The notes: generated by a model not told the origin, from the letters alone. Counted from the stretch's first letter, positions 9,514-18,863 are shown. The stretch: 64,000 nucleotides of DNA from Rhizobium mongolense subsp. loessense (GCF_900099775.1 NZ_FMTM01000008.1:269893-333892), one strand, 5' to 3'. A program made the numbers and translations.

Positions 9514-10314
9514 TTAATCGCTGCCGGTCGCGATCTTGTGGGAGAGCGAAACAGCCGTGCGGCGATCACCTTCGGTCGCGACCGAGAAGGCCTGTTCCTG
9601 CAGCGATTCCATCCAGCCGCAATCCTTCGGCTTGCAGCGATCGAGCGCCGCCGTCATCAGCGCCAGGCCGCGAGCCGACTGGCCTTCCTGGAAGAGAATA
9701 TTGCCGAAGACCGACATGGCGCCAGGGTGGCCGCTCTTGCGGGCCTGGTTCAGCCACTTCTTCGCCTGTTGCGGACTGCGCGTGCCGCCGTCGCCCGACA
9801 GCATCATCTGCGCGAGCTGGAACTGCGCTTCAGCGACGCCGAAGGTCGATGCGACCTGGAAATAGAGCTGGCGGGCCTGGCTGAGATCGGTCCGCACCGG
9901 GCTGCCGGGAATGCCATGCTTGTAATAGTTGGCGAGCGACAAAAGCGCGTTGATGAAGAAGCCGGTATCTTCGGAGCCGGGCTCCACGCCCTGCTGGGCG
10001 ATTTCACTGTAAATCTTGAAGGCTTCAAAATCGTCCTGGGCGACGCCGTCGCCGTCGGCATACATATTGGCGAGCGCCCAGCGCGAACCGGTATGGCCCT
10101 TTTCGGCGGCGTATTTATAGGCTTCGATGGCCTCTTCCTTCTGGCCGCTCTTATAGGCCTTAAAGCCGAACTTGAAGAGATCGAAGGGACCGGATTCCTT
10201 GGTGACGCCTGCATTGATATCGAATGCCTTGGCCGGGGAGGACATCGCCGCCGAAAGCGCGATAGACAGCCCCATAAGCGTAAATCTGAAAAGTCTGAAC
10301 TCTGATGTCAGCAT
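9514..10314 (-). CDS. exoR: ExoR, Sel1-repeat periplasmic regulator of exopolysaccharide synthesis
   Basis: In Sinorhizobium and Agrobacterium, ExoR is a periplasmic protein that binds the ExoS sensor and holds back the ExoS-ChvI two-component system, thereby controlling succinoglycan, motility and the host-associated switch. This protein has a cleavable signal (residues 1-29, ending SSPAKA), then a run of Sel1/TPR-like repeats (for example AAEKGHTGSRWALANMYADG and two later copies) and a short C-terminal tail, 266 residues in all. The start ATG at 10314 is one base after the stop of an upstream open frame, so translation may be coupled. It is convergent with xthA. Confidence 0.92.
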   Translation of the reverse strand: MLTSEFRLFRFTLMGLSIALSAAMSSPAKAFDINAGVTKESGPFDLFKFGFKAYKSGQKEEAIEAYKYAAEKGHTGSRWALANMYADGDGVAQDDFEAFKIYSEIAQQGVEPGSEDTGFFINALLSLANYYKHGIPGSPVRTDLSQARQLYFQVASTFGVAEAQFQLAQMMLSGDGGTRSPQQAKKWLNQARKSGHPGAMSVFGNILFQEGQSARGLALMTAALDRCKPKDCGWMESLQEQAFSVATEGDRRTAVSLSHKIATGSD

Positions 10315-10315
10315 T

Positions 10316-10771
10316 TCACTCGGTTTCTTTCGCTTCCATCGCAGACCGCCAGGGCAGCATATACTCCGCTGCCCGGCTTCCCGGCGTATTCCTCCAGGCG
10401 AGCGATCCCGCGGCGGGCTCAATGGCCCCTTTGCCCGCGTCGCATCCAGCCTTTGGCCCTTCTTCGAGAGCCTGAATTCTTTGCGCATCGCGATAGACCA
10501 CCCGCGTTCCGGCCTGGTCCGCCTGCAATGCCTGCGGCGTCATTCCTGCGGAGCGAACAAGCGTCCTTCCGCCCTTCGAATAGTCGTAAACACCAAATGT
10601 GACCAAACCGGTGCTGGCGTGATCGCGGTGCCCGCGTGCGGCGACATTGGACGCCGTATCGTCGGGGGAAGGACAGCTTGGGTGGGTGACTTCTGCGTGA
10701 ATTTTTTGGGCGGAATCGCCTTGCGGGAAAAGCTGAATCGCACAAGAAGCGGCATCAAAGCCGGCGCTCAT
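10316..10771 (-). CDS. Hypothetical protein just upstream of exoR
   Basis: An open frame of about 151 residues whose stop codon lies one base before the exoR ATG. No family is recognised. It has no obvious signal peptide or membrane segment and contains a stretch of the form SKGGRTLVRSAGMTPQALQA. The start at 10771 is a guess based on a weak GAGAG; earlier in-frame ATGs at 10807 and 10948 exist. The tight spacing favours a real gene coupled to exoR, but the region could instead be the exoR leader with a chance open frame. Confidence 0.35.
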   Translation of the reverse strand: MSAGFDAASCAIQLFPQGDSAQKIHAEVTHPSCPSPDDTASNVAARGHRDHASTGLVTFGVYDYSKGGRTLVRSAGMTPQALQADQAGTRVVYRDAQRIQALEEGPKAGCDAGKGAIEPAAGSLAWRNTPGSRAAEYMLPWRSAMEAKETE

Positions 10772-10989
10772 ACGCTCTCTGCCCGTCGCGGAAAAAACTC
10801 GACCCATCTTGCTTCTTAAACGTACCCTACGCCTGCCATTCCCTCGCCCGCAAATATCGCTGCGCCCTGTTTGTGGCGGGAAATGGACAAACTCGCCCCG
10901 CCGCCATGATATGCGAACTGTCGTAAAAATGTGTTGCTGAATCGTCACAAAATGAGATGACTTGGAGCAAGGTTAATACGGCGGGCGCA

Positions 10990-11017
10990 AAGAAAAGCCC
11001 GGGGTTTTTGCCGGGCT
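10990..11017 (-). terminator. Rho-independent terminator of the FadL-type porin gene
   Basis: The stem GCCCGG / CCGGGC with an 8-base loop is followed on the minus strand by TTTTCTTT, about 25 bases after the porin stop codon. Confidence 0.75.
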
Positions 11018-11039
11018 CTTCTACTTCGTTGATGCAAGA

Positions 11040-12275
11040 TCAGAATTTGACTTTAAGTGACGTCGAGAGCGCCGTCACCAGATCGTTGTCGAACTCGTAT
11101 GTCGCCTCGTCGCCCACACCAACACCGTCAATCGTGGTCGGAGACGAATCTCCGCTCGTCAATATGCCGAGGACGCCACCAAAGCGGAACTCGACGTTCT
11201 GGTTGGGCGAGTAGGACACACCGGCACCGAGCAGCCAACTGTCGGTCTGCGAACCGAATTCCTGAGATGTGCCGCGGTCCCAAGTGACACTGACGGCGCC
11301 ACTCCACTGATCGTTGAACTTGTGACCGACACCGCCGGTGATTGTCCAGCCGTCTCGATAACCCAGATCGAGGGAGGTGATTTCGACACCGCTATTATAG
11401 AACGGGATGCGCTGCAATTGGCTCCAGTCCGTCCATTTGACGGAACCGAACGCAAGCCAATCTGGTGCAATCCCCGATTGGAGCTTCAATTCGACAGAAT
11501 CCGGCATCGCCGTCGACCCCTCTACCGGAATAATCAGCCCTCCGAGGGGATTTAGGGCGGCCGGCACCTGCGTCAGGTCCACCGTTCCCGTGACTTCGTT
11601 GAGCTTGACTTCACTGTAGTACATCAAGCTCGCGCGAAGCGCATATTCCGGAATTTCGTATGCTACGCCGGCTCGCCATCCCCAGCCGTCCCCCTCAAGA
11701 TCAAGACGACCTACACCGCTTCCAGGAAGCCCCAGAAGGCCAAGGAGCTCCGGTGGAACAAGGAGGCGTTCCTTGAAACCATCCATTTCGAGGTAATTGG
11801 CGCCGCCAATGACCCGAAACTGACCTGGCCCCATGTCAAATCTGTAAGAGCAGGTCAGAGCATAATTGTCGCTGTTGACCTTCGTCTCGATGTTGTCGTT
11901 TGCCCCCGCCCAGCGAGCACCTGGATTGGTGTGAGCACCATAGGGCTGCGAATAATCGAACATGCAGTCCGCATCGCCGATTGCAGCCTTGGCGCCGATA
12001 CGGGGCGACCAGTAGTCCTCGCTGTCATCCGCCGAGGTGGAATATCCCGGAATGGCATTGAGATCACCGTTTGCAGGGTTGATATCATCCACATTCTTCA
12101 GCTTTCGCTGCGGCATCACGAAAGTGGCGGTGGATTCGACCGCAAAGCGCGAAGGATCAAACAGAAGATCGATATTATACCCGCCGCGGTCCAAGCCGCC
12201 TGCAAACGATGGCGAGGCGATGGACGAAAGGATGGCGAGCGATGCGACGCCTTTGGAAAACATACGAGATGCCAA
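11040..12275 (-). CDS. FadL/OmpP1/TodX-family outer membrane transporter
   Basis: Outer-membrane beta-barrel of the long-chain fatty acid and hydrophobic-compound transporter family. An N-terminal signal peptide (MFSKGVASLAILSSIASPSFA) is followed by GGLDRGGYNIDLLFDPSRF, typical of the plug region of this family, then many alternating beta strands (for example LRASLMYYSEVKLNEVTG, GWTITGGVGHKFNDQWSG) and a final strand ending in Phe (TSLKVKF), the usual barrel C-terminus. Start choice is uncertain: TTG at 12275 has GGGGGAG seven bases upstream, while ATG at 12263 lacks a good ribosome site. The substrate cannot be read from sequence. It is followed by a terminator and is probably monocistronic. 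Confidence 0.85.
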   Translation of the reverse strand: MASRMFSKGVASLAILSSIASPSFAGGLDRGGYNIDLLFDPSRFAVESTATFVMPQRKLKNVDDINPANGDLNAIPGYSTSADDSEDYWSPRIGAKAAIGDADCMFDYSQPYGAHTNPGARWAGANDNIETKVNSDNYALTCSYRFDMGPGQFRVIGGANYLEMDGFKERLLVPPELLGLLGLPGSGVGRLDLEGDGWGWRAGVAYEIPEYALRASLMYYSEVKLNEVTGTVDLTQVPAALNPLGGLIIPVEGSTAMPDSVELKLQSGIAPDWLAFGSVKWTDWSQLQRIPFYNSGVEITSLDLGYRDGWTITGGVGHKFNDQWSGAVSVTWDRGTSQEFGSQTDSWLLGAGVSYSPNQNVEFRFGGVLGILTSGDSSPTTIDGVGVGDEATYEFDNDLVTALSTSLKVKF

Positions 12276-12671
12276 CTGTGTCTCCCCCACTTAAGCACTC
12301 CAATGGCGGCAGAGTGCAGGCGATCGTGACAAATGGCAACTTGCGCCATCTTGCAGCCACAATGCGGGAGAGATGTTAAATTGACGTAAGGAATTGACGG
12401 GCACGTCAATATTTTTTGTTCATAAAATTTTATCCTAATACCCTAATCATTTAGGGGTATTTTTGGATTGTCATTCCACACATCGGGTGGTCTGTATCAA
12501 TCCGACAACAGTCGTGATTTTCGCCCCGCGAGGCCAGTTCATTTCATAAATTCGCAAAACTGTATGTTTGCAGCCGGAATAATCAGCCAGGACGATCGAA
12601 TCATTCCAACGGCGTAAAAAAGGCGTCCGAACGGACCGGACGCCCTAAGGTATTATACGCCAAGGGGAAGC
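12276..12671. other. Intergenic region between porin and valS, with AT-rich palindrome
   Basis: About 400 bases without a gene. The right end holds the valS terminator. Around 12420-12470 the sequence is markedly AT-rich and contains an imperfect palindrome at 12438-12460 (ATACCC-TAA, 4-base loop, TTA-G-GGGTAT) followed by TTTT on the plus strand. This may be an operator or hairpin in the porin promoter region. Nothing else is recognised. Confidence 0.5.
12616..12644 (-). terminator. Rho-independent terminator of valS
   Basis: The stem GGCGTCCG / CGGACGCC with a 7-base loop is followed on the minus strand by a run of six T. It begins about 28 bases after the valS stop. Confidence 0.85.
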
Positions 12672-15512
12672 TTAGGCTTCAACGACGCGCGACAGCGCCA
12701 CCTTGAGGCTTGCAATCTGGCTCTGGAATTCGGCCAGCCGCTCGCGTTCCGCTTCCACCACGTCCGGATTGGCATTGGCGACGAACTTCTCATTGGAAAG
12801 CTTGCCGTTGATGCGCGCGATCTCTCCTTCAGTCTTGGTGATGGCCTTTTCCAAGCGAGTTTTCTCAACCGAAAGATCGATCAGGCTGCCGAGCGGCAGG
12901 CAGGCGGTCGCTTCGGCGACGACGATCTGCGCTGCCCCCTTGGGGGCGCTATCGGCAAGCGTAATCGCCTCGACACGGGCAAGGCGCTTGATCGCCGCCT
13001 CATGACGGGCAAGCCGTTCGCGTGTCAGATTGTTGGCCTTGACGACCACCAGCGGAGCGGTCGCCGACGGCGGAACGTTCATTTCGGCGCGAACCGAGCG
13101 GATGCCGGAGACGAGATCGATCAGCCAGTTGATCTCGTCGGCCGCAGCATTGTCCGCATAGGAGGGCGCCGGCCATTCGGCATGGCAGATCAGCGTGTCG
13201 CGATCGACGCCTTCGCCTGCTGTATGCGCCCAAAGCTCCTCGGTCATGAACGGCATGAAGGGATGCAGCAACTTGTAGATCTCTTCGAGAACATAGGCGC
13301 TGCAGGCTTGAGCCTCCTTCTTCGCGCCCTCGTCTTCACCGCTGAAGACCGGCTTCAGCAGTTCCAGGTACCAGTCGCAGACCTGATTCCACACGAACCG
13401 GTAAAGCGCCCCGGCCGCATCGTTGAAGCGGTAGGATTCGATTGCTTCCGTTACGTCACGTTCCGTACGAGCAAGCTCCGTCAGGATCCAGCGGTTGATC
13501 GTCAGCCCCGTCGCCTCCGGAACGAAGTTCGGATCGCTTTTGACGCCGTTCATTTCGGCAAAGCGCGTGGCGTTCCAAAGCTTGGTGCCGAAATTCCGGT
13601 AGCCGGCGATGCGGGCCGGATCGAGCTTAACATCGCGGCCCTGTGCAGCCATGATCGCCAGCGTGAAGCGCAATGCGTCGGCGCCGTATTCGTCCATCAG
13701 TTCCAGCGGATCGATGACGTTGCCCTTCGACTTCGACATCTTCTGGCCGTTCTTGTCGCGGACGAGCGCGTGGATATAGACGGTATGGAAGGGCTCGACC
13801 GGATTGCCGTCCTCGTCCTTCATGAAGTGAAGGCCCATCTGCATCATGCGAACCACCCAAAACGGTATGATGTCGAAGCCTGTGACGAGAACGTTCGTCG
13901 GGTAGTATCGCGCCAGTTCCGGGGTCTGCTCCGGCCAGCCGAGAGTGGAGAAAGGCCAGAGCGCTGAGGAAAACCACGTGTCGAGAACGTCCTCGTCGCG
14001 CGTCAGGATTTCGCCCGGCTTGAAGTTTTCCAAGAGGTCCTCGACATAGGCCTTCATCGGGCCTTCGTGCGAGAGGTAATGCTGGATGGCAGCCTGCAGC
14101 GCCTCTTCCTCGGTTTTCTCAACGAAGACCTGGCCGTCCGGACCGTACCAGGCCGGGATCTGATGGCCCCACCAGAGCTGGCGGGAAATGCACCAGGGCT
14201 GGATGTTCTCCATCCATTGGAAGTAAGTATTCTCCCAGTTCTTCGGAACAAACTTGGTGCGGCCTTCACGGACCGATGCGATGGCAGGCTTCGCAAGAGT
14301 CTTGTTGTCCACCCACCATTGTTCGGTCAAACGCGGCTCGATCGGCACCCCGCCGCGGTCACCGTGCGGGACCGTATGTATGTGCGGCTCGATCTTGTCG
14401 AGCAGGCCCGCTTCCTCGAAAATCTCGACGATGATCTTCCGTGCCGTGAAGCGATCCTGGCCTTCCAGCCGGTCCCAGGCACCATGCAAGGCGGCCGGAT
14501 GGTCGAGACCTTCCAGGAAGTCCTCGTTGTCCTTGATCGTAACCGAAGCATCGGTATTGAGCACGTTGATGGCACGCAGGCCCGTGCGCTTGGCAACGTC
14601 GAAATCGTTGAAGTCGTGTGCAGGTGTGACCTTGACGGCGCCGGTGCCGGCCGTCGGATCCGCGTAGTTGTCGGCAACGATCGGAATCTTGCGGCCGACG
14701 ATCGGCAGAATGACGTGTTTGCCGATGATCGACTTGTAGCGCTCGTCTTCGGGATTTACCGCGACGCCAGTATCGCCGAGCATGGTCTCGGGCCTCGTCG
14801 TCGCAACAACCAGATAGTCGCGCGTTTCGAAGTCTGTGGGCTTACCTTCCTCGTCAAAGGCAACGGGATGCTGATAGCTAACGCCCTCTTCAAGAGGATA
14901 GCGCAAATGCCAGAGATTGCCTTTGACCTCAACCTGCTCGACTTCCATGTCGGAGATCGCCGTCAGAAGCTTCGGGTCCCAGTTGACGAGGCGTTTGTCC
15001 TTGTAGATCAGACCCTCTTTATAGAGCGTGACGAAAACCTCGAGAACCGCCTCGGAGAGCCCGTCGTCCATCGTAAACCGTTCGCGCGACCAGTCGCAGG
15101 AAGCGCCTAGGCGCTTCAGCTGGTTGAAGATCAGGCCGCCCGATTCCGCCTTCCACTCCCAGACCTTCTCGATGAAGGCGTCGCGGCCCATCTCGCGCCG
15201 GCCCGGCAGTTGCTGTTCCATCAGCTTGCGCTCGACGACCATCTGTGTGGCGATGCCCGCATGGTCCATCCCCGGCTGCCAGAGCACGTCCTTGCCGCGC
15301 ATGCGCTCAAAGCGGACCATGATGTCCTGCAGCGTGTTATTCAGCGCATGTCCCATGTGCAGCGAACCGGTCACGTTCGGCGGCGGGATGACAATCGTGA
15401 AGGTCTCGGCGCCGGGCTTCTTGTTGGCGCCCGCGCGGAACGCATCGGCCTCATCCCATTTCGCGGCGATTTTCGGTTCGACTGCGGCGGAATCATAGGT
15501 CTTGTCGAGCAT
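12672..15512 (-). CDS. valS: Valyl-tRNA synthetase
   Basis: Class Ia synthetase charging tRNA-Val. The HIGH motif appears as PNVTGSLHMGHALNN near residue 45 and the KMSKS loop as KMSKSKGNV near residue 555. The CP1 editing domain, the anticodon-binding domain and the C-terminal coiled-coil tRNA-binding arm (from about residue 880, with heptad-like KTRLEKAITKTEGEIARINGK) are all present, giving 946 residues, a normal length. It starts at ATG 15512. It lies downstream of popZ on the same strand but is separated from it by a terminator. Confidence 0.98.
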   Translation of the reverse strand: MLDKTYDSAAVEPKIAAKWDEADAFRAGANKKPGAETFTIVIPPPNVTGSLHMGHALNNTLQDIMVRFERMRGKDVLWQPGMDHAGIATQMVVERKLMEQQLPGRREMGRDAFIEKVWEWKAESGGLIFNQLKRLGASCDWSRERFTMDDGLSEAVLEVFVTLYKEGLIYKDKRLVNWDPKLLTAISDMEVEQVEVKGNLWHLRYPLEEGVSYQHPVAFDEEGKPTDFETRDYLVVATTRPETMLGDTGVAVNPEDERYKSIIGKHVILPIVGRKIPIVADNYADPTAGTGAVKVTPAHDFNDFDVAKRTGLRAINVLNTDASVTIKDNEDFLEGLDHPAALHGAWDRLEGQDRFTARKIIVEIFEEAGLLDKIEPHIHTVPHGDRGGVPIEPRLTEQWWVDNKTLAKPAIASVREGRTKFVPKNWENTYFQWMENIQPWCISRQLWWGHQIPAWYGPDGQVFVEKTEEEALQAAIQHYLSHEGPMKAYVEDLLENFKPGEILTRDEDVLDTWFSSALWPFSTLGWPEQTPELARYYPTNVLVTGFDIIPFWVVRMMQMGLHFMKDEDGNPVEPFHTVYIHALVRDKNGQKMSKSKGNVIDPLELMDEYGADALRFTLAIMAAQGRDVKLDPARIAGYRNFGTKLWNATRFAEMNGVKSDPNFVPEATGLTINRWILTELARTERDVTEAIESYRFNDAAGALYRFVWNQVCDWYLELLKPVFSGEDEGAKKEAQACSAYVLEEIYKLLHPFMPFMTEELWAHTAGEGVDRDTLICHAEWPAPSYADNAAADEINWLIDLVSGIRSVRAEMNVPPSATAPLVVVKANNLTRERLARHEAAIKRLARVEAITLADSAPKGAAQIVVAEATACLPLGSLIDLSVEKTRLEKAITKTEGEIARINGKLSNEKFVANANPDVVEAERERLAEFQSQIASLKVALSRVVEA

Positions 15513-15576
15513 TTTATGACCAAACTTCGGGGTTTTAGGATGGGGGTTGTAAATAGGATGGCTGACGGCAAGTCAA

Positions 15577-15608
15577 TAAAAAAGCCGCCCCGGAGACCGG
15601 AGCGGCTT
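15577..15608 (-). terminator. Rho-independent terminator of popZ
   Basis: The stem AAGCCGC(T)CCGG / CCGGGGCGGCTT with a 3-base loop is followed on the minus strand by TTTTATT, about 25 bases after the popZ stop. Confidence 0.8.
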
Positions 15609-15629
15609 GTTCGATAAAACCGGTCCCGG

Positions 15630-16454
15630 TCAGCGGCGCGGGCCGCGCGCCACGCGTTCGATTTCTTCGCGCACCAGCCGTTCGACAAGCGTCGGCAGAT
15701 TGTCGTCCAGCCACTCGCGCAGCATCGGGCGCAGCATGTCCTCGGCAATCTCGTCCATCGAGCGGCGCTCGGCGCCATCGATCGCAAGCGCAAGCTCCTC
15801 GAACGAGCGTGCAACCTGCAGGCCGGCACTCTGTGAAATCAGGCTCTGGCCTTCTTCGGCTACATTCGGCAAACGGTCTTCTTCAGCGTCGGCCGCCAGC
15901 GGGACGGCAGCCGGCTGCGCCGCTTCTGCGGCGGCTGGCTGCGGAATGCCAACGCGTTCTGCCTGCGCAACGACCGGGGCCGGAATTGCGGCCGGCGGCG
16001 GAGCACTAAAAGGCGCTGAAACAGCTTCCACCGGATGGCGGGCGTCCTGTTCGGGGGATCCGGCCGGTTCCGGCTGACGAAAGACCGGCGGCGCTTCGCG
16101 CTGCGGTTGCGGTGCGGTACGCTCCGAGGCGGCACGAACCCGGGCAGCAACATCGGCAAGCGACATCGCCCGCGCCGGCGCCGGCGCTTCCGCTTCGCGG
16201 CTGCCTGCCGAATTAGCCGCAACGAAACGCGGGTCGGACATCATCATAGGCTCGGGGAACTCGACGTCAGCATAAGTCTCGTCGACCGTCAGATGGATGT
16301 TGGAGTCGATCTCCTCGTCATCGGCGCCGTAGACAGGCGGTAGGGACGGTGAAATCGCCCTGCCCGCGCCCGGCTCATTGCTTTCGATGATCTGGCGGAT
16401 CGAGGCCAGGATCTCTTCCATGGACGGTTCACGCACTACGCTTGGCTGAGCCAT
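15630..16454 (-). CDS. popZ: PopZ-like pole-organising protein (DUF2497)
   Basis: PopZ assembles a polymeric matrix at cell poles in alphaproteobacteria, anchors the chromosome origin through ParB, and in Agrobacterium and relatives marks the growing pole. The N-terminal MEEILASIRQIIESNE helix is the conserved DUF2497 start. The middle is Pro/Ala/Glu-rich and disordered. The C-terminal oligomerisation helices read SMDEIAEDMLRPMLREWLDDNLP followed by a basic end. At 274 residues it is longer than Caulobacter PopZ because of the linker, as is usual in rhizobia. It lies upstream of valS. Confidence 0.85.
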   Translation of the reverse strand: MAQPSVVREPSMEEILASIRQIIESNEPGAGRAISPSLPPVYGADDEEIDSNIHLTVDETYADVEFPEPMMMSDPRFVAANSAGSREAEAPAPARAMSLADVAARVRAASERTAPQPQREAPPVFRQPEPAGSPEQDARHPVEAVSAPFSAPPPAAIPAPVVAQAERVGIPQPAAAEAAQPAAVPLAADAEEDRLPNVAEEGQSLISQSAGLQVARSFEELALAIDGAERRSMDEIAEDMLRPMLREWLDDNLPTLVERLVREEIERVARGPRR

Positions 16455-16632
16455 ATCTATCCCCGTTATCCCTGCAACAAGATCGGATTGCGTGGAGTGG
16501 GCATCCGAATCACCCAGACCTTAGAATACCCCAGACATGAAAAAAATCAGCGCGAATCAAATGAATGTGCCCGTGCACAGTTTTGTTGCGGCAGTCTAGG
16601 CCAGCGCCGCTGACGCTTTTGCGACAGGCGGA

Positions 16633-16660
16633 AAACAAAACGGGCGCCCCGAGGCGCCCG
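16633..16660 (-). terminator. Rho-independent terminator of pcm
   Basis: A perfect 8-bp stem (CGGGCGCC / GGCGCCCG) with a 4-base loop is followed by TTTTGTTTTC on the minus strand, about 25 bases after the pcm stop. Confidence 0.85.
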
Positions 16661-16684
16661 CTTCGTAAATCCTGAAAATTGCGG

Positions 16685-17347
16685 TCAGAAGACGAACTCT
16701 CGAACCTTGGCAAAGCCCGGCAACGGCTTGACAGAAGCATTGAAGAACACGTTTTCCGAAACAGCGCCGTTTTCGCTGAAGAACACCTTGGCGCGGGCGG
16801 CGTTGCCGTAGCCCTGAACGGTGACAAGACGGCCGCCCTCGGCGAGCTGGCCGAGAAGGGCCGCGGGGACCTCCTCGACGGAGCCATTGACGAAGATCAG
16901 ATCGTAGGGCGCGCCGGCACTGTTGCCCTGTTCCAGCGCGCCGGTTATGACGGAAACGTTGGCGTAGCCGGAAAGATTCTTCTTTGCTTCGGCTGCAAGC
17001 GCTTCGTCGCATTCAACCGCAACGACCGAACCGGCAAGCATGGCCAGCAGAGCCGAGGTGTAGCCCGTGCCGCAGCCGACTTCAAGGACCGCATCGTCCG
17101 TGGTGATGGCAGCGAGTTGCAGCAGCTTTGCCAGCGGCGAAGCTTCCATCAGGAAGCGCGCCGACTTGCCGCCCGCTGCGGGTGAGATTTCGACATCGTT
17201 GTCGATATAGGCCAGAGCCTTGGATTTCTCCGGCACGAAGGCCTCGCGCGGCACTGTCAGGAAGGCCGTCAGCACGGAATGCGACGTGACGTCCGTCGTA
17301 CGGATCTGGTTGTCGACCATCTTTGCGCGTGCTGCTTCGAAATCCAT
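16685..17347 (-). CDS. pcm: Protein-L-isoaspartate O-methyltransferase family protein
   Basis: SAM-dependent methyltransferase of the PCMT family, which repairs isoaspartyl residues or, in diverged members, methylates other targets. Visible features are MVDNQIR and VTSHSVLTAFLTVPREAFVP at the N-terminus, the motif-I glycine loop DAVLEVGCGTGYTSALLAML near residue 80, and VAVECDEALAAEAKKNL. The length is 220 residues. Two tandem ATGs (17350, 17347) follow GAGAGGAT; the second has the better spacing. A clean terminator follows immediately, leaving no room for another gene before popZ. Confidence 0.85.
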   Translation of the reverse strand: MDFEAARAKMVDNQIRTTDVTSHSVLTAFLTVPREAFVPEKSKALAYIDNDVEISPAAGGKSARFLMEASPLAKLLQLAAITTDDAVLEVGCGTGYTSALLAMLAGSVVAVECDEALAAEAKKNLSGYANVSVITGALEQGNSAGAPYDLIFVNGSVEEVPAALLGQLAEGGRLVTVQGYGNAARAKVFFSENGAVSENVFFNASVKPLPGFAKVREFVF

Positions 17348-17557
17348 CATATCCTCTCGCCCGTTGAACGCGGCATTGTCACCCGTCCTCTTAATCTCCG
17401 CGGCGTGCGCTTTCAAGGCACAGTAAGCAACTGCGGCAAGAATCCTCCCGCTTGAGCCGGCAGCCGTCCGACGCGGCCATGACTGCAACTCTTGTTTGGA
17501 ATAAAGAGGTGGTTTGTGGTATTCTTACAACCGGAGGAAATGGAGGAGGTGCAGGCC

Positions 17558-17662
17558 ATGTCTGCCTTTTTCGAGTATCTCACGCTGTTCGACTTCTTCA
17601 TCATCGCAGCGCTCATCGCCATATTCTGCTGCGGGCTGCTGGACAGCGAGACGACACGATAG
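17558..17662 (+). CDS. Small membrane protein, 34 residues
   Basis: A short frame starting MSAFFEYLTLFDFF and carrying one hydrophobic segment (IIAALIAIFCCGLL) before a charged C-terminus (DSETTR). The ATG at 17558 follows GGAGGAGG by about nine bases, a very strong ribosome site; an in-frame ATG six codons upstream has the ribosome site too close. It lies between pcm and a regulator gene, oriented against both. The protein looks like one of the many single-pass small proteins of rhizobia. No function is assigned. Confidence 0.55.
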   Translation: MSAFFEYLTLFDFFIIAALIAIFCCGLLDSETTR

Positions 17663-17709
17663 CGTTAGTGCACTCAGAGCTGCGAAGTGCAGCGCGCCGG
17701 AACGCCGCA

Positions 17710-18615
17710 CTATGCATATAACTGCGCGCAAGCGTCGCTCATCGACCTCGACAGCGCTTCGAATTTGACGGCCTGCCATCCCCGATAGTCTTCGATCAGG
17801 CGGGCGGAAATCCAGAAATTCTCGCCATATTGTGATCCGTCCCAGCCGATGTCGCCGAGGGCTCTCGCACGGTTCAGCACCCTCACGATCTGCGTGCGCG
17901 AGACATGGTAGCGGCTTGCAAGATCTCCCGGCCTCAGTTCACCAACATAGCAGCGCTCGGAAAGCGTATTGCCCGAGGGAAAACGGGCCACCAGGTCATG
18001 AACCACATTGCTGCCGAGATTGGTGAACGTGAAGGTCTTCACGCTTTCCGGCGGATCGTTCCAGCGCGGATCGGCGATAAGTGCCCGGGCAGCGGGCGGA
18101 TGGGAATAATAAAGCAGTCGCGGGTCGGCCTGGGAAAGAGCAAGCCGCTCTCCCCCGTCCAATCTGTCCAGCGATGCCATATGGCTGTCGAACCAGTTGC
18201 GGATAAGACGCTCCGCCGCTTCGGAAATCGCCAGCGGCCGCAGTCTCTTGTCGTGGCTCTCCCGTTCGGTGAAGAGCTTGTACTGGCGCATCTGCGCTAT
18301 ATAGGAGGCGATCGTATTCTTGCTTGCAAATCTGTGTAGCGGCGCGAACTCGGTAAGACGCGTCACCGTCAGATCCTCGCGGCTCGCATCGGTCCGACGC
18401 TCGAAATAGAAGGCGAGCGCGGCCTGGGCGACGAGCCAACGACGCAGATCAGACGTATAGCGCACCGCGCGCGGCGCCTCATGATAGATGGCTATCAGGC
18501 GGCTCGCCGCCTCCGTCAGCGACATTGCAAACAGCGGCGACGCCAGAAGCTCCCTAACGCTATAGCCGGACGGAATGCGCGCGTCCTGTCGAATTTCCTG
18601 TTCAATGGCCGGCAT
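17710..18615 (-). CDS. Putative DNA-binding regulator, family not recognised
   Basis: A 301-residue soluble protein. A segment around residues 95-130 (RFASKNTIASYIAQMRQYKLF) and a C-terminal segment (GELRPGDLASRYHVSRTQIVRVLNRARALGDI, about residues 225-255) both read as helix-turn-helix or winged-helix elements, so two DNA-binding modules are likely. No ligand-binding or receiver domain is apparent. The start at 18615 gives MPAIEQEIRQDARIPSG; the codon is the most upstream one and no strong ribosome site decides it. It stands alone between small genes at the left border of the accessory island. Confidence 0.6.
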   Translation of the reverse strand: MPAIEQEIRQDARIPSGYSVRELLASPLFAMSLTEAASRLIAIYHEAPRAVRYTSDLRRWLVAQAALAFYFERRTDASREDLTVTRLTEFAPLHRFASKNTIASYIAQMRQYKLFTERESHDKRLRPLAISEAAERLIRNWFDSHMASLDRLDGGERLALSQADPRLLYYSHPPAARALIADPRWNDPPESVKTFTFTNLGSNVVHDLVARFPSGNTLSERCYVGELRPGDLASRYHVSRTQIVRVLNRARALGDIGWDGSQYGENFWISARLIEDYRGWQAVKFEALSRSMSDACAQLYA

Positions 18616-18863
18616 ATCGGATCACAGCGGACTGATTTCGGCAATTCAGCCAGACCGCAGCGCCCGGCTTTTGCCTTGGAGGTATACTCCTGGAGAGGCT
18701 CCCTCATTTTCCAAAAATATGATTGTTTGTCAAATAATTGCTTGGCGGACGGTGCATTCATCCGCATTAAAAACCTGATGGTTTCGAGCTAATCCGATTG
18801 CGAAGTTTCCTTCGAGACCAATCCGCTATATCTATTAGCATTCACGAATAGATGGAGGGGAAA

